Positions 33,199 to 42,055 of a stretch of DNA of 64,000 nucleotides are shown one piece after another. The notes under the pieces are model-generated. The model was not told where the DNA came from. It did no database searches and saw nothing but the letters and a program-made list of their open reading frames with translations. The translations under genes were made by a program, and so were the position numbers. The stretch comes from Paraeggerthella hominis (lineage in GTDB: Bacteria > Actinomycetota > Coriobacteriia > Coriobacteriales > Eggerthellaceae): contig NZ_JAJNOQ010000004.1 in assembly GCF_021044775.1 (NCBI RefSeq), positions 1 to 64,000 of the forward strand. Direction: 5' to 3'. How positions within the stretch are numbered: the first letter of the stretch is position 1; the number at the start of each line of letters is the position of its first letter.

Positions 33199-35670
33199 CT
33201 AACCGCGCACCTCGGCACCCGTCGCCCCGCACACCTTCTTCACGAGACGCTCGTGAGCCTTGTCGACTTCCTCGCTGGTAAGCGTGCGATCGACCGCGCG
33301 ATACGTAAGCGCATAGGCCATCGACTTCTTGCCGGCGCCCACGCGCTGCTCGTCGCGGTACACGTCGAACAGACGCGCGTCCTCGAGCAGCTTGCCGCCA
33401 GCCGAGTTCATGCACTGCATGAGGCGCTCGTGCGCAACGTCCTCGTCCACCACGAACGCCACATCCATGGACACGGCCGGGAACGTGGGCACGTCCACGT
33501 AATCGCGCGACGCGCGGCTTGACTTCACCAGCGCGTCAACGTCCAGCTCGAACGCCACCACCGGTGCCGTTGCCTCGTACGCATCGACGGCCAGCGGATG
33601 CAGCTCGCCTACCCAACCGAGCGAGGTGCCGCCCGCCAGCACCTCGGCCGCGCGTCCGGGCTGCAGATGCGGGGCCTCTTCGGCGGAAAGGGCCTTGAAG
33701 CGAAGTTTCGCAATGGCCAGCTCGCGCGCAAGGCTTTCCACAACGCCCTTGCCGTCGAAGAAGTCGAAGGCGTCGGGGCGTTCGTTCCATCCCGCATCGC
33801 GCATGGCGCCGGCCAGCACGCCAGCCACGCGACGGCGCTCCTTCGGCTGCTTGCGTCCCTCGTGAGCGAAGAACACCTGGCCGGTTTCGTACAGCTGGAC
33901 GTTCTTCACGCCGCGGCTCTGGTTGTAGGCGACGCTGCGAAGCAGACCGGGAACGATGCTTTGCCGCATGACCGACTGATCGGCGTTGAGCGGGTTGATC
34001 AATTCGACCGGCTCCCCCAAGCCTCCAGAGGACATGCGCAGGCGACCCAGGTCGCCCGGCTCGGCGAACGAATACGTCATGGTCTCGTTCAGGCCGCTTG
34101 CGCGCATAACGTCGTTGACGGTATCGAGCGCATGCTCGAGCGCGGAGCGCGTGCCTACGCGACCCGGGCCGCCGGGCAACGTGGAAGGCACGCGGTCCAT
34201 GCCCCACAGGCGCAGCACTTCCTCGTACAGGTCGATCTCGCGTTCGAGGTCGGGCCGGAACGTAGGCGCGACCACGGCCAGCACGTCCGCCCCGTCAGCG
34301 GACGAGACCGCGCACCCCAAGCGCTCGAGAATGTCGACGATGTCCTCGCGCGGAATGTCGGCGCCCATCATGGCGCAGAAGCGCGGAACGCGGAACTCCA
34401 GCTCGACGGCCTGCGACGGCATCGGCCACTCGTCCACGATACCGAGCTGGTTGGCTGCGGCAGCGCTCACGCGACCGCCTGCGACCTCCACGATCAGCGC
34501 AGCGGCCGCAGCGGAGCGCTCGTCGATGCCGTGGTCGTCCACCCCGCGCTCGTAGCGCATGGAGCTTTCGCTGATCAGGCCCAGGTTACGGCTGGTGCGG
34601 CTGGTGCGGCCCGGCTCGAACGCAGCAGCCTCCAGCAAGATGTCCACGGTGTCCTCGGTCACTTCGGTGTCAAGGCCGCCCATGATGCCGGCCAACGCCA
34701 CCGCACCGAGCTCGGGCGTGGCGATGACGGTCATGTCGGACGTGAGCGCGCGCTCTTCCCCGTCCAGCGTAACCAGCTTCTCGCCGTCTTCGGCCGCACG
34801 GACCACGATGGAAGCGCATCCGTCAGCACCCGAAAGCTTGGCCAGGTCGAACGCATGAAGCGGCTGGCCGAACAGGAACAGGATGTAATTGGTAACGTCC
34901 ACGATGTTGTTGACGGAGCGCTGGCCGATAGCGGCCAAGCGCTCGACCATCCAGTCGGGGCTCGGCCCCACCTTGCACCCGCGAATCACGCGCGCCGTAT
35001 AGCGCGGGCAGCGTACCGAATCCTCAATGCTCACGCGAACCACCTGATCAACAGGCTGGTCGCTCGCATCAACCTCCAGCTTGGCAGCCATGTCGGCAAG
35101 CGGGCTGACAACGTTCGTGCGATACATAGCGCCCACTTCGCGCGCCATGCCGACCACGCTCAAGCAGTCGGGACGGTTCGGCGTGACCTCAAGATCGAGC
35201 ACCGTGTCGGACATCTTCAGGTACTCGGCAATGGGCATGCCCACAGGCGCGTCCTCGGGAAGAATCCAAATGCCTTCGTGATCGCCGCCGATGCCCAGCT
35301 CGCGCTGAGAGCAGCACATGCCGCAGCTGGCAACGCCGCGCAGCTTCGACTTCTTGATCTTGAAATCGCCGGGCATGACGGTGCCGATGGTGGCAACCGG
35401 CACTTTAATACCGGCCGCGATGTTCGGCGCGCCGCACACGATCTGCACCGGTTCGTCCGCGCCCACGTTTACCGTGGTCACGTGCATGTGATCGCTGTCA
35501 GGGTGCTGCTCGCACGTCTCCACGTAGCCCACGACCACGCCGTCGAACGACGCGCCCGTCTTCTCCACAGCCTCGACGCCCGTACCGGTCAGGTCCAATC
35601 GATCGCAAAACGCCTTGACGTCGCCCGGTACCTCGACGTATTCGCTCAACCACTTCAAAGATATTTTCAT
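33199..35670 (-). CDS. pheT: Phenylalanyl-tRNA synthetase beta subunit
   Basis: 823-residue PheT, full length. N-terminal MKISLKWLSEYVEVPGD, the tRNA-binding EMAP-like OB fold (GVVVGYVETCEQHPDSDHMH to GAPNIAAGIKVPVA), B3/4 editing domain, B5 domain (RVPRFCAMMGADIPREDIVD), the catalytic-like core, and the C-terminal ferredoxin-fold anticodon-binding domain (FPAVSMDVAFVVDEDVAHERL). It forms the alpha2-beta2 enzyme with PheS, whose gene ends 13 nt upstream. Confidence 0.97.
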   Translation of the reverse strand: MKISLKWLSEYVEVPGDVKAFCDRLDLTGTGVEAVEKTGASFDGVVVGYVETCEQHPDSDHMHVTTVNVGADEPVQIVCGAPNIAAGIKVPVATIGTVMPGDFKIKKSKLRGVASCGMCCSQRELGIGGDHEGIWILPEDAPVGMPIAEYLKMSDTVLDLEVTPNRPDCLSVVGMAREVGAMYRTNVVSPLADMAAKLEVDASDQPVDQVVRVSIEDSVRCPRYTARVIRGCKVGPSPDWMVERLAAIGQRSVNNIVDVTNYILFLFGQPLHAFDLAKLSGADGCASIVVRAAEDGEKLVTLDGEERALTSDMTVIATPELGAVALAGIMGGLDTEVTEDTVDILLEAAAFEPGRTSRTSRNLGLISESSMRYERGVDDHGIDERSAAAAALIVEVAGGRVSAAAANQLGIVDEWPMPSQAVELEFRVPRFCAMMGADIPREDIVDILERLGCAVSSADGADVLAVVAPTFRPDLEREIDLYEEVLRLWGMDRVPSTLPGGPGRVGTRSALEHALDTVNDVMRASGLNETMTYSFAEPGDLGRLRMSSGGLGEPVELINPLNADQSVMRQSIVPGLLRSVAYNQSRGVKNVQLYETGQVFFAHEGRKQPKERRRVAGVLAGAMRDAGWNERPDAFDFFDGKGVVESLARELAIAKLRFKALSAEEAPHLQPGRAAEVLAGGTSLGWVGELHPLAVDAYEATAPVVAFELDVDALVKSSRASRDYVDVPTFPAVSMDVAFVVDEDVAHERLMQCMNSAGGKLLEDARLFDVYRDEQRVGAGKKSMAYALTYRAVDRTLTSEEVDKAHERLVKKVCGATGAEVRG

Positions 35671-35683
35671 AGCTTGCGGCTCC

Positions 35684-36745
35684 TTAGAACTGACGAAGGA
35701 AGCGCATGTCGCCTTCGAGGAGCATGCGCAGGTCGGGAACGTTGTACTTCAGGCAGGCAATGCGCTCGACGCCCATGCCGAACGCGAATCCGGAGTACTC
35801 TTCCGGGTCGATGCCCGACATGGACAGCACGTTCGGGTCGACCATGCCGCAGCCCAGGATTTCCAGCCAGCCCGTGCCCTTGCAGAAGCGGCAGCCTTCG
35901 CCGTGGCAAATGCCGCAGCTTACGTCCACTTCGGCCGAGGGCTCCGTAAACGGGAAGTAGTGAGCGCGGAAGCGCGTCTTGCGCTCCTCGCCGAACAGCT
36001 GCTTGCACAGGTAGTCGAGCGTGCCCTTGAGATCGCCGAACGTGATGCCCTTGTCCACAACCAAGCCCTCGATCTGCGTGAACTGGGGAAGGTGGGACGG
36101 ATCGGCCACGTCGCGACGGTACACTTTACCGGGAGCGATGATGTAGATGGGCAGGTCCTGATCCTCCATGGCATGCACCTGCACGCCCGAGGTCTGCGTG
36201 CGCAGCAGCACGTCGGACTCGCCGCGCACCGCAGCCTTCTCGCCGGAACGGTCGACCACGTAGAACGTGTCGGCCAAGCTGCGGCTCGGATGATCGGCGG
36301 GAGCGTTGAGCGCCTCGAAGTTGTAGTAGTCGGTCTCCACCTCGGGACCCTGCGCCACCGTGTAGCCCAAGCCAAGGAAAATCTCGCTGACCTCGTCGGT
36401 TATACGGTTGATGAGGTGACGGGTTCCCATCTGCTGAGCACGTCCGGGCAGCGTCACGTCAACCGCGCTCGCGCCGATCTTGGCCTCGAGCTCGGCAGCC
36501 GAAAGCTCGGCCTTGCGGGCGGCCAACGCTTCCTCCACGGCCACGCGCACCTCGTTCACGGTTTTGCCAACCGCGGCGCGTTCCTCTTTTGCCACCTGGC
36601 CCATGCTGCGCAGGTACCCCGTCAGCGTGCCCGCCTTGCCCAGCACCGCCACGCGCACGTGCTCAAGCTCGGCGGTTTCGCCCGCCTGAGCGATCGCGTC
36701 GAGCGTCTGCGTGCGCAAGGCCTCCAATTCGTCCACGATTGCCAT
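35684..36745 (-). CDS. pheS: Phenylalanyl-tRNA synthetase alpha subunit
   Basis: 353-residue class II synthetase subunit carrying the active site. N-terminal coiled coil (residues 1-90), motif 1 region (GTRHLINRITDEVSEIF), motif 2 (KVYRRDVADPSHLPQFTQIE), motif 3 (GFAFGMGVERIACLKY). A Cys-rich CGICHGEGCRFCKGTGW insert, seen in many bacterial PheS proteins, may bind zinc. ATG at 36745 with GGGAG upstream. Expression is controlled by the T-box leader immediately upstream. Confidence 0.97.
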   Translation of the reverse strand: MAIVDELEALRTQTLDAIAQAGETAELEHVRVAVLGKAGTLTGYLRSMGQVAKEERAAVGKTVNEVRVAVEEALAARKAELSAAELEAKIGASAVDVTLPGRAQQMGTRHLINRITDEVSEIFLGLGYTVAQGPEVETDYYNFEALNAPADHPSRSLADTFYVVDRSGEKAAVRGESDVLLRTQTSGVQVHAMEDQDLPIYIIAPGKVYRRDVADPSHLPQFTQIEGLVVDKGITFGDLKGTLDYLCKQLFGEERKTRFRAHYFPFTEPSAEVDVSCGICHGEGCRFCKGTGWLEILGCGMVDPNVLSMSGIDPEEYSGFAFGMGVERIACLKYNVPDLRMLLEGDMRFLRQF

Positions 36746-36816
36746 GTTTCGCGCTCCCTTTCCGTCTTCTTTTTGCAACGCCGCCGCAGCTCGCGCGAAC
36801 GCGCTCATCGGCGGCG

Positions 36817-37172
36817 AAAAACAAAAGAGCCTTCTCTCGCCGTTGGTTGAGGGAATTGCTTCCCAATCCAAGGACGAGAGAAGGCTCTCGCGGTACCACC
36901 TCGGTTGACGACCTGCGCGCACGCTCGACCGGACATCGCGATGACCAGGCAAGGCACGCGACCGTTGGCCGCCCGCTCATTACGCTCTGTAACGGGAGCC
37001 CCCGTCAAAGCCTACTGCACGTCCGCGCTTGCGCGCCCCGCGTTCAGCCTTGCTGCTCGGAAGGGAATCGCCGCGTTGGCCGCCCGGGTCCTTTCAGCCG
37101 ATGAGACCCGTCTCTGGAGGCGGCGCCGCTACCCGGCGCTGTCTTCGTCTTCGCATGTAACGATGCAGTATA
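36817..37172 (-). promoter_or_regulatory. T-box riboswitch leader of pheST
   Basis: Minus strand, upstream of pheS. The T-box sequence GAGGTGGTACCGCG (36889-36902) is followed immediately by the 5' arm AGAGCCTTCTCTCG (36875-36888) and its perfect complement CGAGAGAAGGCTCT (36826-36839), then TTTTGTTTTT: an intrinsic terminator competing with the antiterminator. A -10-like TATACT lies at 37167-37172. The specifier loop was not assigned with certainty; a Phe UUC codon is expected from the genes controlled. Uncharged tRNA should favour readthrough. Confidence 0.9.
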
Positions 37173-37327
37173 GCGCATTTCGTCGAACGTGAGGAGATAT
37201 TCCACGACGAAGCGGCGAACTGCGCCCCGCGCCGATTGACACTGGCACCACCCCGGCGCACGGGATTCCGGCCCGCGAAGAGGGAGAACGCAGGACCCGC
37301 GGCCGAACGGCGAAACGAGGCGAAACG

Positions 37328-38509
37328 CTACAGGATACGGTAGCTGACCGTGCGCAAGCCCCAGTCCAGACACGACGAGTACCCGAACGCCTTCCACACG
37401 CCGGGCTGCAGATCAAGAGAACGACGGCCTCCGTCCATGCCGCCGCAATCGTTGATGGTAGCGAACACGGTTTGCCCTGCGTAGGATATTTCGACGGTGC
37501 GTCCGTAGTACTGCCAGTAGTTCGGCCACGCCATGGGAACGGCCACGCCCATCGACCAGTCGTCGCAAACGGCGCCGGTAGCCGTTATGCCGGGGCTGGG
37601 CGTGTAGGGATCGGTGGATCCTCCATAAGCGGAAGCCACGCCCGTCGACCATCCGGCAGTGCTTTCACCAGGCGATTCGCTGGAGCCGCCGCCGGATCCG
37701 CCGCCGGAATCACCACCGGATCCGCCACCGGTATCGGGAACAACGGGATCCGGATCGGGCTCCACCGGCGTTGACGGAGGAACCACCGAAGGCCTGTCCA
37801 CCGTGTTCGCGTCTTCGACCTCCACCGGATCCGTCACCGCGCCGGCAGCTGCCATCTCCTCTGCTTTGCGCTGCAGCTCGGCCAAGCGAGAAGCCTGGTC
37901 GCTTTCGGCGTTCTGCAGTCGCGAAGACGCGTCGGCCACCACCTTCTGCGCTTCCGCCTTCTTCGCTTCCAACTCCGCCAGCTTCTTTTCCTGTTCGTCT
38001 TTTTGGAAGTTCAAGCTATCCGCAAGATCTTGGAAACGCTTGCTGCGCTCCTGCTGCGCGGCAACCTCATCGGCCTGATACGTCATGATGCTGCTCAAAT
38101 ACGACATGTTGCGCAGAAGCTCGGAAAAATCGCCTGCGCCCAAGACCAGCTCGACAAGGGAGCGCGCCGAGCCGCCCGTGCGATACTCGTACACGGCCAA
38201 TTTGCCCACCGCAGCGCGCCCCTCGACCACCGCTTTTTGAGCCTCCAAGACCTCCGCCGCCATGTCGTCGATCTGCGTTTGAAGTTTGTCGATCTCCTGC
38301 TTGAGCGTATCGTAATCGGAAGAAAGCGCGGCCATGCGGGATTCGGCAGCGCTCAAGCTGGAATGAGCGTCGTCGACCGCTTTCTGGGCGGCGCTCGCCT
38401 GGGCGTCCTCGTCAGCCCACGCGAAGCATCCAAGCGCGGCAAAGCCCGCCAAGACAATCGCCGTCAGCACCGCAGCAAGCAAAAGCGCAGCGCGAGAAAA
38501 AACCCTCAC
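37328..38509 (-). CDS. Secreted coiled-coil protein with C-terminal double-psi beta-barrel
   Basis: 393 residues. Signal peptide (residues 1-33, cleavage after AWA), long coiled coil (about 36-225, heptad-rich, similar to the N-terminal half of NlpC/P60 and PcsB-like wall proteins), Pro/Gly/Ser linker (235-285), then a DPBB/3D-type domain (STGVASAYGGSTDPYTPSPG to DLQPGVWKAFGY) with CDDWSMGVAVP and an ATINDCGG motif holding the conserved Asp. Relatives are wall-associated transglycosylase-like proteins. Its start overlaps the stop of the serine-hydrolase gene (ATGA), so both are made together outside the membrane. Confidence 0.82.
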   Translation of the reverse strand: MRVFSRAALLLAAVLTAIVLAGFAALGCFAWADEDAQASAAQKAVDDAHSSLSAAESRMAALSSDYDTLKQEIDKLQTQIDDMAAEVLEAQKAVVEGRAAVGKLAVYEYRTGGSARSLVELVLGAGDFSELLRNMSYLSSIMTYQADEVAAQQERSKRFQDLADSLNFQKDEQEKKLAELEAKKAEAQKVVADASSRLQNAESDQASRLAELQRKAEEMAAAGAVTDPVEVEDANTVDRPSVVPPSTPVEPDPDPVVPDTGGGSGGDSGGGSGGGSSESPGESTAGWSTGVASAYGGSTDPYTPSPGITATGAVCDDWSMGVAVPMAWPNYWQYYGRTVEISYAGQTVFATINDCGGMDGGRRSLDLQPGVWKAFGYSSCLDWGLRTVSYRIL

Positions 38510-39645
38510 GAACGAACCTCCTGAACAGTAGGATGAACGAGCACTTTATCACGAGCGGCGCCCAATGCAGCTGCCAAGTCGACGATCAGGCGCTCGTTGT
38601 CTGTAAAGTAATCGCTATCGTAGTCGGCATCGGACATGATAGCCACCACGTACGGACCGTCCCCGGCAAGCACCACGCCCGCATCGTTGAGAGCTCCGGC
38701 GCCCGTTTGGGGAGTGTTTATCTCGAATCCAGGCTTCGAAAGCACCGTGCCGCGCGCACCGAGCGCAGCGCGCAGAAACGAGGAGTCCGTCTGAGACAAA
38801 AGACCGGCGCACCATGAGGCATGGCCCTGCCCGGCAGCCACGTACGACCCTACGTTCAACCACAGCTTGGCCAGGTCGAGCGGCGTGCAATACGGATACC
38901 ACTCGCCTTCCCAGGCCCATGCGTCCACGCCTGCGGCGGCGCACCACGATTCGAAGTTCCCGTAACTGAAGCGCTCGCGCAACAACGCGTAGCCGGTGTT
39001 GTCCGAATGGACGATGGCATTGGCCAGCACGTCTTCCAAACGGTACTCTTCCTTATCGTCGAAAGCCATGACGCCCGTGCCCTCTACTGCCACGTCTTCG
39101 ATCACCATGTCTTCGAAAGAAGCAAAGCCAAGGTCGATCTCGTCTTGCACCGCATAGACAACAAAGGGGGCTTTCATGGTGCTCGCGCAGAAAAACGCCT
39201 CGTCAGCATTGTAGTTCATGCCACGTTGGACCGAGAAATCATATACGACGAACCCAACTTCATAGCCAGCTTCGTGAAACGCGTCGACAGCCCGCACCAC
39301 CTCGGGAGCTTCCTTGTTGTCAAGTTCGCGCGCAGCACCCGTTGCAGCGTCGAACACGCTCACAAGATCTGTCATGGGCGCCGCATCGAGCGCCGAACGC
39401 GCGATCTCTATTGCCGCGCGCGGATCCGAATTCGTTAATCGATCAGGAACGGCATCGGTCGATCCACGCTCTTCGCGCATGGAAGAACTTACCGGGAACG
39501 GTTTTTCGTGCCGGGTTGTGAAAGCGTCCGTTGCGCTGACGACCGCGCACGTTGCAACGGCCGTTGCAACGACCACCGCAGCTACGCCGATCCAACCGAG
39601 AGACCGACCGCGATGAATTCGCTTGTTCTGGGGCCAACCCGCCAC
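38506..39645 (-). CDS. Exported serine hydrolase of the class A beta-lactamase fold
   Basis: 379 residues. N-terminal basic stretch and TM/signal anchor (about 17-38), then a linker and a beta-lactamase/transpeptidase-like domain with SxxK in ASTMKAPFVV, SDN in IVHSDNTGYALL, and KPG (LSKPGFEINTP) where KTG is usual. The omega-loop Glu is not evident, so it may be a DD-carboxypeptidase or wall hydrolase rather than a drug-inactivating enzyme. GTG at 39645 is chosen because GGGAGG lies 5 nt before it; an ATG at 39708 has no ribosome-binding site. Confidence 0.78.
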   Translation of the reverse strand: MAGWPQNKRIHRGRSLGWIGVAAVVVATAVATCAVVSATDAFTTRHEKPFPVSSSMREERGSTDAVPDRLTNSDPRAAIEIARSALDAAPMTDLVSVFDAATGAARELDNKEAPEVVRAVDAFHEAGYEVGFVVYDFSVQRGMNYNADEAFFCASTMKAPFVVYAVQDEIDLGFASFEDMVIEDVAVEGTGVMAFDDKEEYRLEDVLANAIVHSDNTGYALLRERFSYGNFESWCAAAGVDAWAWEGEWYPYCTPLDLAKLWLNVGSYVAAGQGHASWCAGLLSQTDSSFLRAALGARGTVLSKPGFEINTPQTGAGALNDAGVVLAGDGPYVVAIMSDADYDSDYFTDNERLIVDLAAALGAARDKVLVHPTVQEVRS

Positions 39646-39850
39646 GCACGCCTCCCCCCGGCGCGCCTGCGCCGTTCGATTCCCGGCGCTGCAACGCGCC
39701 TCCTGCATGCGCAGTATTCCCTAACGGCGGCCCAGCAACAAGCCTGCTCCCTTCAATTAACAAAGTATGGGCACGAGGTTTCCGCAACCCGATACCCTCC
39801 GCAGCGCAACGAGGGGCATCGGGCTGCAAGCGCAAAAACGTGCAGCTGCC

Positions 39851-40417
39851 TTAGTCGTCCAGCAGGGCCCCGATTGCCCGGCGACGGGATTTCGCCGCGC
39901 GGAACGAAACGTAGAAGGCAACCACAAGCAGGACGAACAGCAACGCCGCAATCGACAACCCCAGCACTGCGGCGGCAAACCATGCGGAGGCGCCAACCGA
40001 ACCAAGTACCTGGAGTTCGGCGAGGACTCGCAAAAGTGCGATCAGGACGCCCGCGACCACCGCCGCAAGCCCCGACACCAAGGCGAAGTATCCGCCAGGG
40101 AAGCGGTCGGTTTCCGAAAAGCGGTTGCCATCGTCCGCGAACCCCTTGCGACTCTGAAGCACCGCACACGCAAGGCACGTCAGCAGCAGCCACGAGACCA
40201 CCATGACGTGGAACATATCGAACTGCATAACCCCCGATCCCGTCATGTCGATCTCGTGCATCCACACGATCTGCCTGACCATGGTGTCGTAACCAAGCGC
40301 CACAAGAAGGCCGAACGTCAACATGATGAAGCCGACTTTGTAAATACGATTCGACTCGGCTTCCACCCGTTCGTCAACAGGGCCGACGTACGCCCTCCAC
40401 TGCTCGATAAGCTTCAT
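39851..40417 (-). CDS. Membrane protein, four TM segments, XRE-associated
   Basis: 188-residue integral membrane protein of unknown function. Four hydrophobic helices (about 27-48, 70-92, 115-135, 147-172) with basic C terminus (KSRRRAIGALLDD). It follows an XRE-type repressor gene by 4 nt; pairs of a small Cro-like repressor and a DUF-type membrane protein are common in Gram-positives and Coriobacteria. ATG at 40417 with AAGGAG upstream. The function is unknown. Confidence 0.8.
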   Translation of the reverse strand: MKLIEQWRAYVGPVDERVEAESNRIYKVGFIMLTFGLLVALGYDTMVRQIVWMHEIDMTGSGVMQFDMFHVMVVSWLLLTCLACAVLQSRKGFADDGNRFSETDRFPGGYFALVSGLAAVVAGVLIALLRVLAELQVLGSVGASAWFAAAVLGLSIAALLFVLLVVAFYVSFRAAKSRRRAIGALLDD

Positions 40418-40421
40418 ATCG

Positions 40422-40631
40422 CTACTCTCCTTCTTCCCAGAACAGGTCGTCAAGCGTTGCGCCCAGCACCTTGCATATCGCAATGCACAGGTTGAGCGTG
40501 GGGTTGTACCCACCGGCTTCGATAAGGCCGACGGTTTGGCGCGTCACCCCGACCGCCGCCGCCAACTCGGCTTGCGAAAGGCCGCACGCCACGCGCGCCG
40601 CCTTCATGCGCAAGTTCTTTTTCCCTCCCAT
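40422..40631 (-). CDS. Small XRE-family transcriptional regulator
   Basis: 69 residues, essentially one Cro/C1 helix-turn-helix: LRMKAARVACGLSQAELAA then VGVTRQTVGLIEAGGYNPT, ending ATLDDLFWEEGE. Such stand-alone proteins usually autoregulate with the membrane protein gene downstream. AAGGTG lies 6 nt before the ATG at 40631. Confidence 0.92.
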   Translation of the reverse strand: MGGKKNLRMKAARVACGLSQAELAAAVGVTRQTVGLIEAGGYNPTLNLCIAICKVLGATLDDLFWEEGE

Positions 40632-40844
40632 AAATCACCTTCTCTTTTCCTGTTATGCCTAATATTCTGTACGCAATGTCATAAATATATTGCATATTGG
40701 GAAAAATGACAAGTATATGTTGCATTTTATTTTCGAAGTCGTCTTCCGCACGCGTTTCGGGCAAGCGAACGGGCGCCCCCTCCCGTCCGCACGGGAAGCG
40801 CCCTTGCCGTGCTGCAAGGTGACGCGCATTGCCGCTTGAGGCGT

Positions 40845-41078
40845 GCGAAGCGCCCCCGTCCGGCCCCTTGCAGCTTGGCAGCGCTTGAACCGTTGCCGTC
40901 CGAAACGCGCGAAACATCGCCGTCCGACTCTTCGCGAGGCGCCTCCGCACGAACCGCCGCCCCCGTCCGACCCCTTGCAGGCTTGGCAGCGCACGAACCG
41001 CCGCCCCCGTCCGACCCCTTGCAGGCTTGGCAGCGCACGAACCGCCGCCCCCGTCCGACCCCTTGCAGGCTTGGCAGC
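40845..41078. repeat. 44-bp tandem repeats, three exact units plus a degenerate one
   Basis: Units start at 40947, 40991 and 41035, each reading GCACGAACCGCCGCCCCCGT followed by CCGACCCCTTGCAGGCTTGGCAGC. A degenerate copy lies at about 40845-40882. The period is not a multiple of three and no ORF is supported, so these are non-coding. A fourth GCACGA begins the left arm of the adjacent inverted-repeat element. The remaining gap 40632-40844 is AT-rich near the XRE promoter and otherwise featureless. Confidence 0.85.
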
Positions 41079-41280
41079 GCACGAAAAATCGCGTTCGCTG
41101 GCAGTTTTTTGCGGTTTGGGGTCCTCATGGCAGGCCCGCACGAACAGGTCGAGCGCTCGATAAATCACTGCGCTTCTCTGACCTGGTAAAACGCGATGCC
41201 GGACACGCGGCGTCAAAATCGCAAGCTCGTCCGACGACCGCAAACCGTCAGAACCTGCCAGCGAACGCGATTTTTCGTGC
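41079..41280. repeat. 202-bp inverted-repeat element B
   Basis: Perfect 26-bp arms: 41079-41104 (GCACGAAAAATCGCGTTCGC...) and 41255-41280 (its exact reverse complement). Similarity continues inward for about 20 bp (TGCGGTTTGGGGTC against TGACGGTTTGCGGTC). The interior has no supported ORF. MITE-like or encodes a structured transcript; no target duplication identified. Confidence 0.75.
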
Positions 41281-41410
41281 GCATGCGGTAGCGGATCCGA
41301 CAAAGCGGATCCGATCATGCGAACGCGCGACCCTTCCGCGAAGCCCTCGCACGATTCGCGGACGTGCTACCATGAACGCCGCAGCAACTCGACCAACGCA
41401 AGGAGCAGCC

Positions 41411-42052
41411 GTGTCCGGAGTCGAAAACGTCCCCATTCGCATACGCCTGGCCACCGACGACGACGCCGCCGGCATCTTGTCCGTATACGCCCCTTACATC
41501 GACACGCCCATCACGTTCGAAGAATCGGTGCCCAGCGCAGAGGAATTCAGCGCACGCATAGCGCACATCCAAGCCGGCTACCCGTACCTTGTGGCAGAAA
41601 CCGTCAGCACGCCCAACTCGGGCGAAACGCCGCGCATCGTTGGCTACGCGTACGCCCATGCGCAAGCCGAACGCGCCGCATACGGCTGGAACGCCGAGCT
41701 TTCGGTGTACCTGTCGCCCGAAACGCGCGGGCGCGGCCTGGGAACCGTGCTGTATCGCGCCCTTGTGGACCTGGTGCGCGAACAGGGCGTGAAAGCAGCG
41801 TATGCGCTGGTCACAGTGCCGAACGCTGCAAGCGAACACCTGCATGAAGCCTTCGGGTTCACGTGTATGGGCGTCCAGAAGAACGCGGGGTACACCTGCG
41901 GAGCGTGGCGCGACGTCGCCTGGCTCGTGCTTGCCCTTGCCCCGTTCGACGCAGAACCCGAACCCGTCGTCCCCTTCCCCACGTTGGCAAGCGAGCGGCC
42001 CGAAACGGTACGAAGCGTGCTCGCGCGCGCAAACGCCTGCGCGAAAGGCTGA
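41411..42052 (+). CDS. GNAT acetyltransferase, phosphinothricin-acetyltransferase type
   Basis: 213 residues. IRIRLATDDDAAGILSVYAP, ITFEESVPSAEEFSARIAHI and the acetyl-CoA loop SPETRGRGLGTVLYRALVD, then AFGFTCMGVQKNAGYTCGAWRDVAWL, match the Pat/MddA group acting on phosphinothricin- or methionine-sulfone/sulfoximine-like substrates. GTG at 41411 has AAGGAG 5 nt upstream; an ATG at 41372 has none. The 40-residue C-terminal tail is Pro/Glu-rich. Substrate specificity is not assured. Confidence 0.85.
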   Translation: MSGVENVPIRIRLATDDDAAGILSVYAPYIDTPITFEESVPSAEEFSARIAHIQAGYPYLVAETVSTPNSGETPRIVGYAYAHAQAERAAYGWNAELSVYLSPETRGRGLGTVLYRALVDLVREQGVKAAYALVTVPNAASEHLHEAFGFTCMGVQKNAGYTCGAWRDVAWLVLALAPFDAEPEPVVPFPTLASERPETVRSVLARANACAKG

Positions 42053-42055
42053 CCG

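Noticed and set aside
40947..41078. Possible CRISPR array
   Set aside because: Units are directly tandem without unique spacers, and no cas genes are near.
40450..41082. Long minus-strand open frames with repeated Cys-Lys-Gly-Arg segments across the 44-bp repeats
   Set aside because: The repeat period is not a multiple of three, several frames are open at once because of GC bias, and no ribosome-binding site or family match is present.
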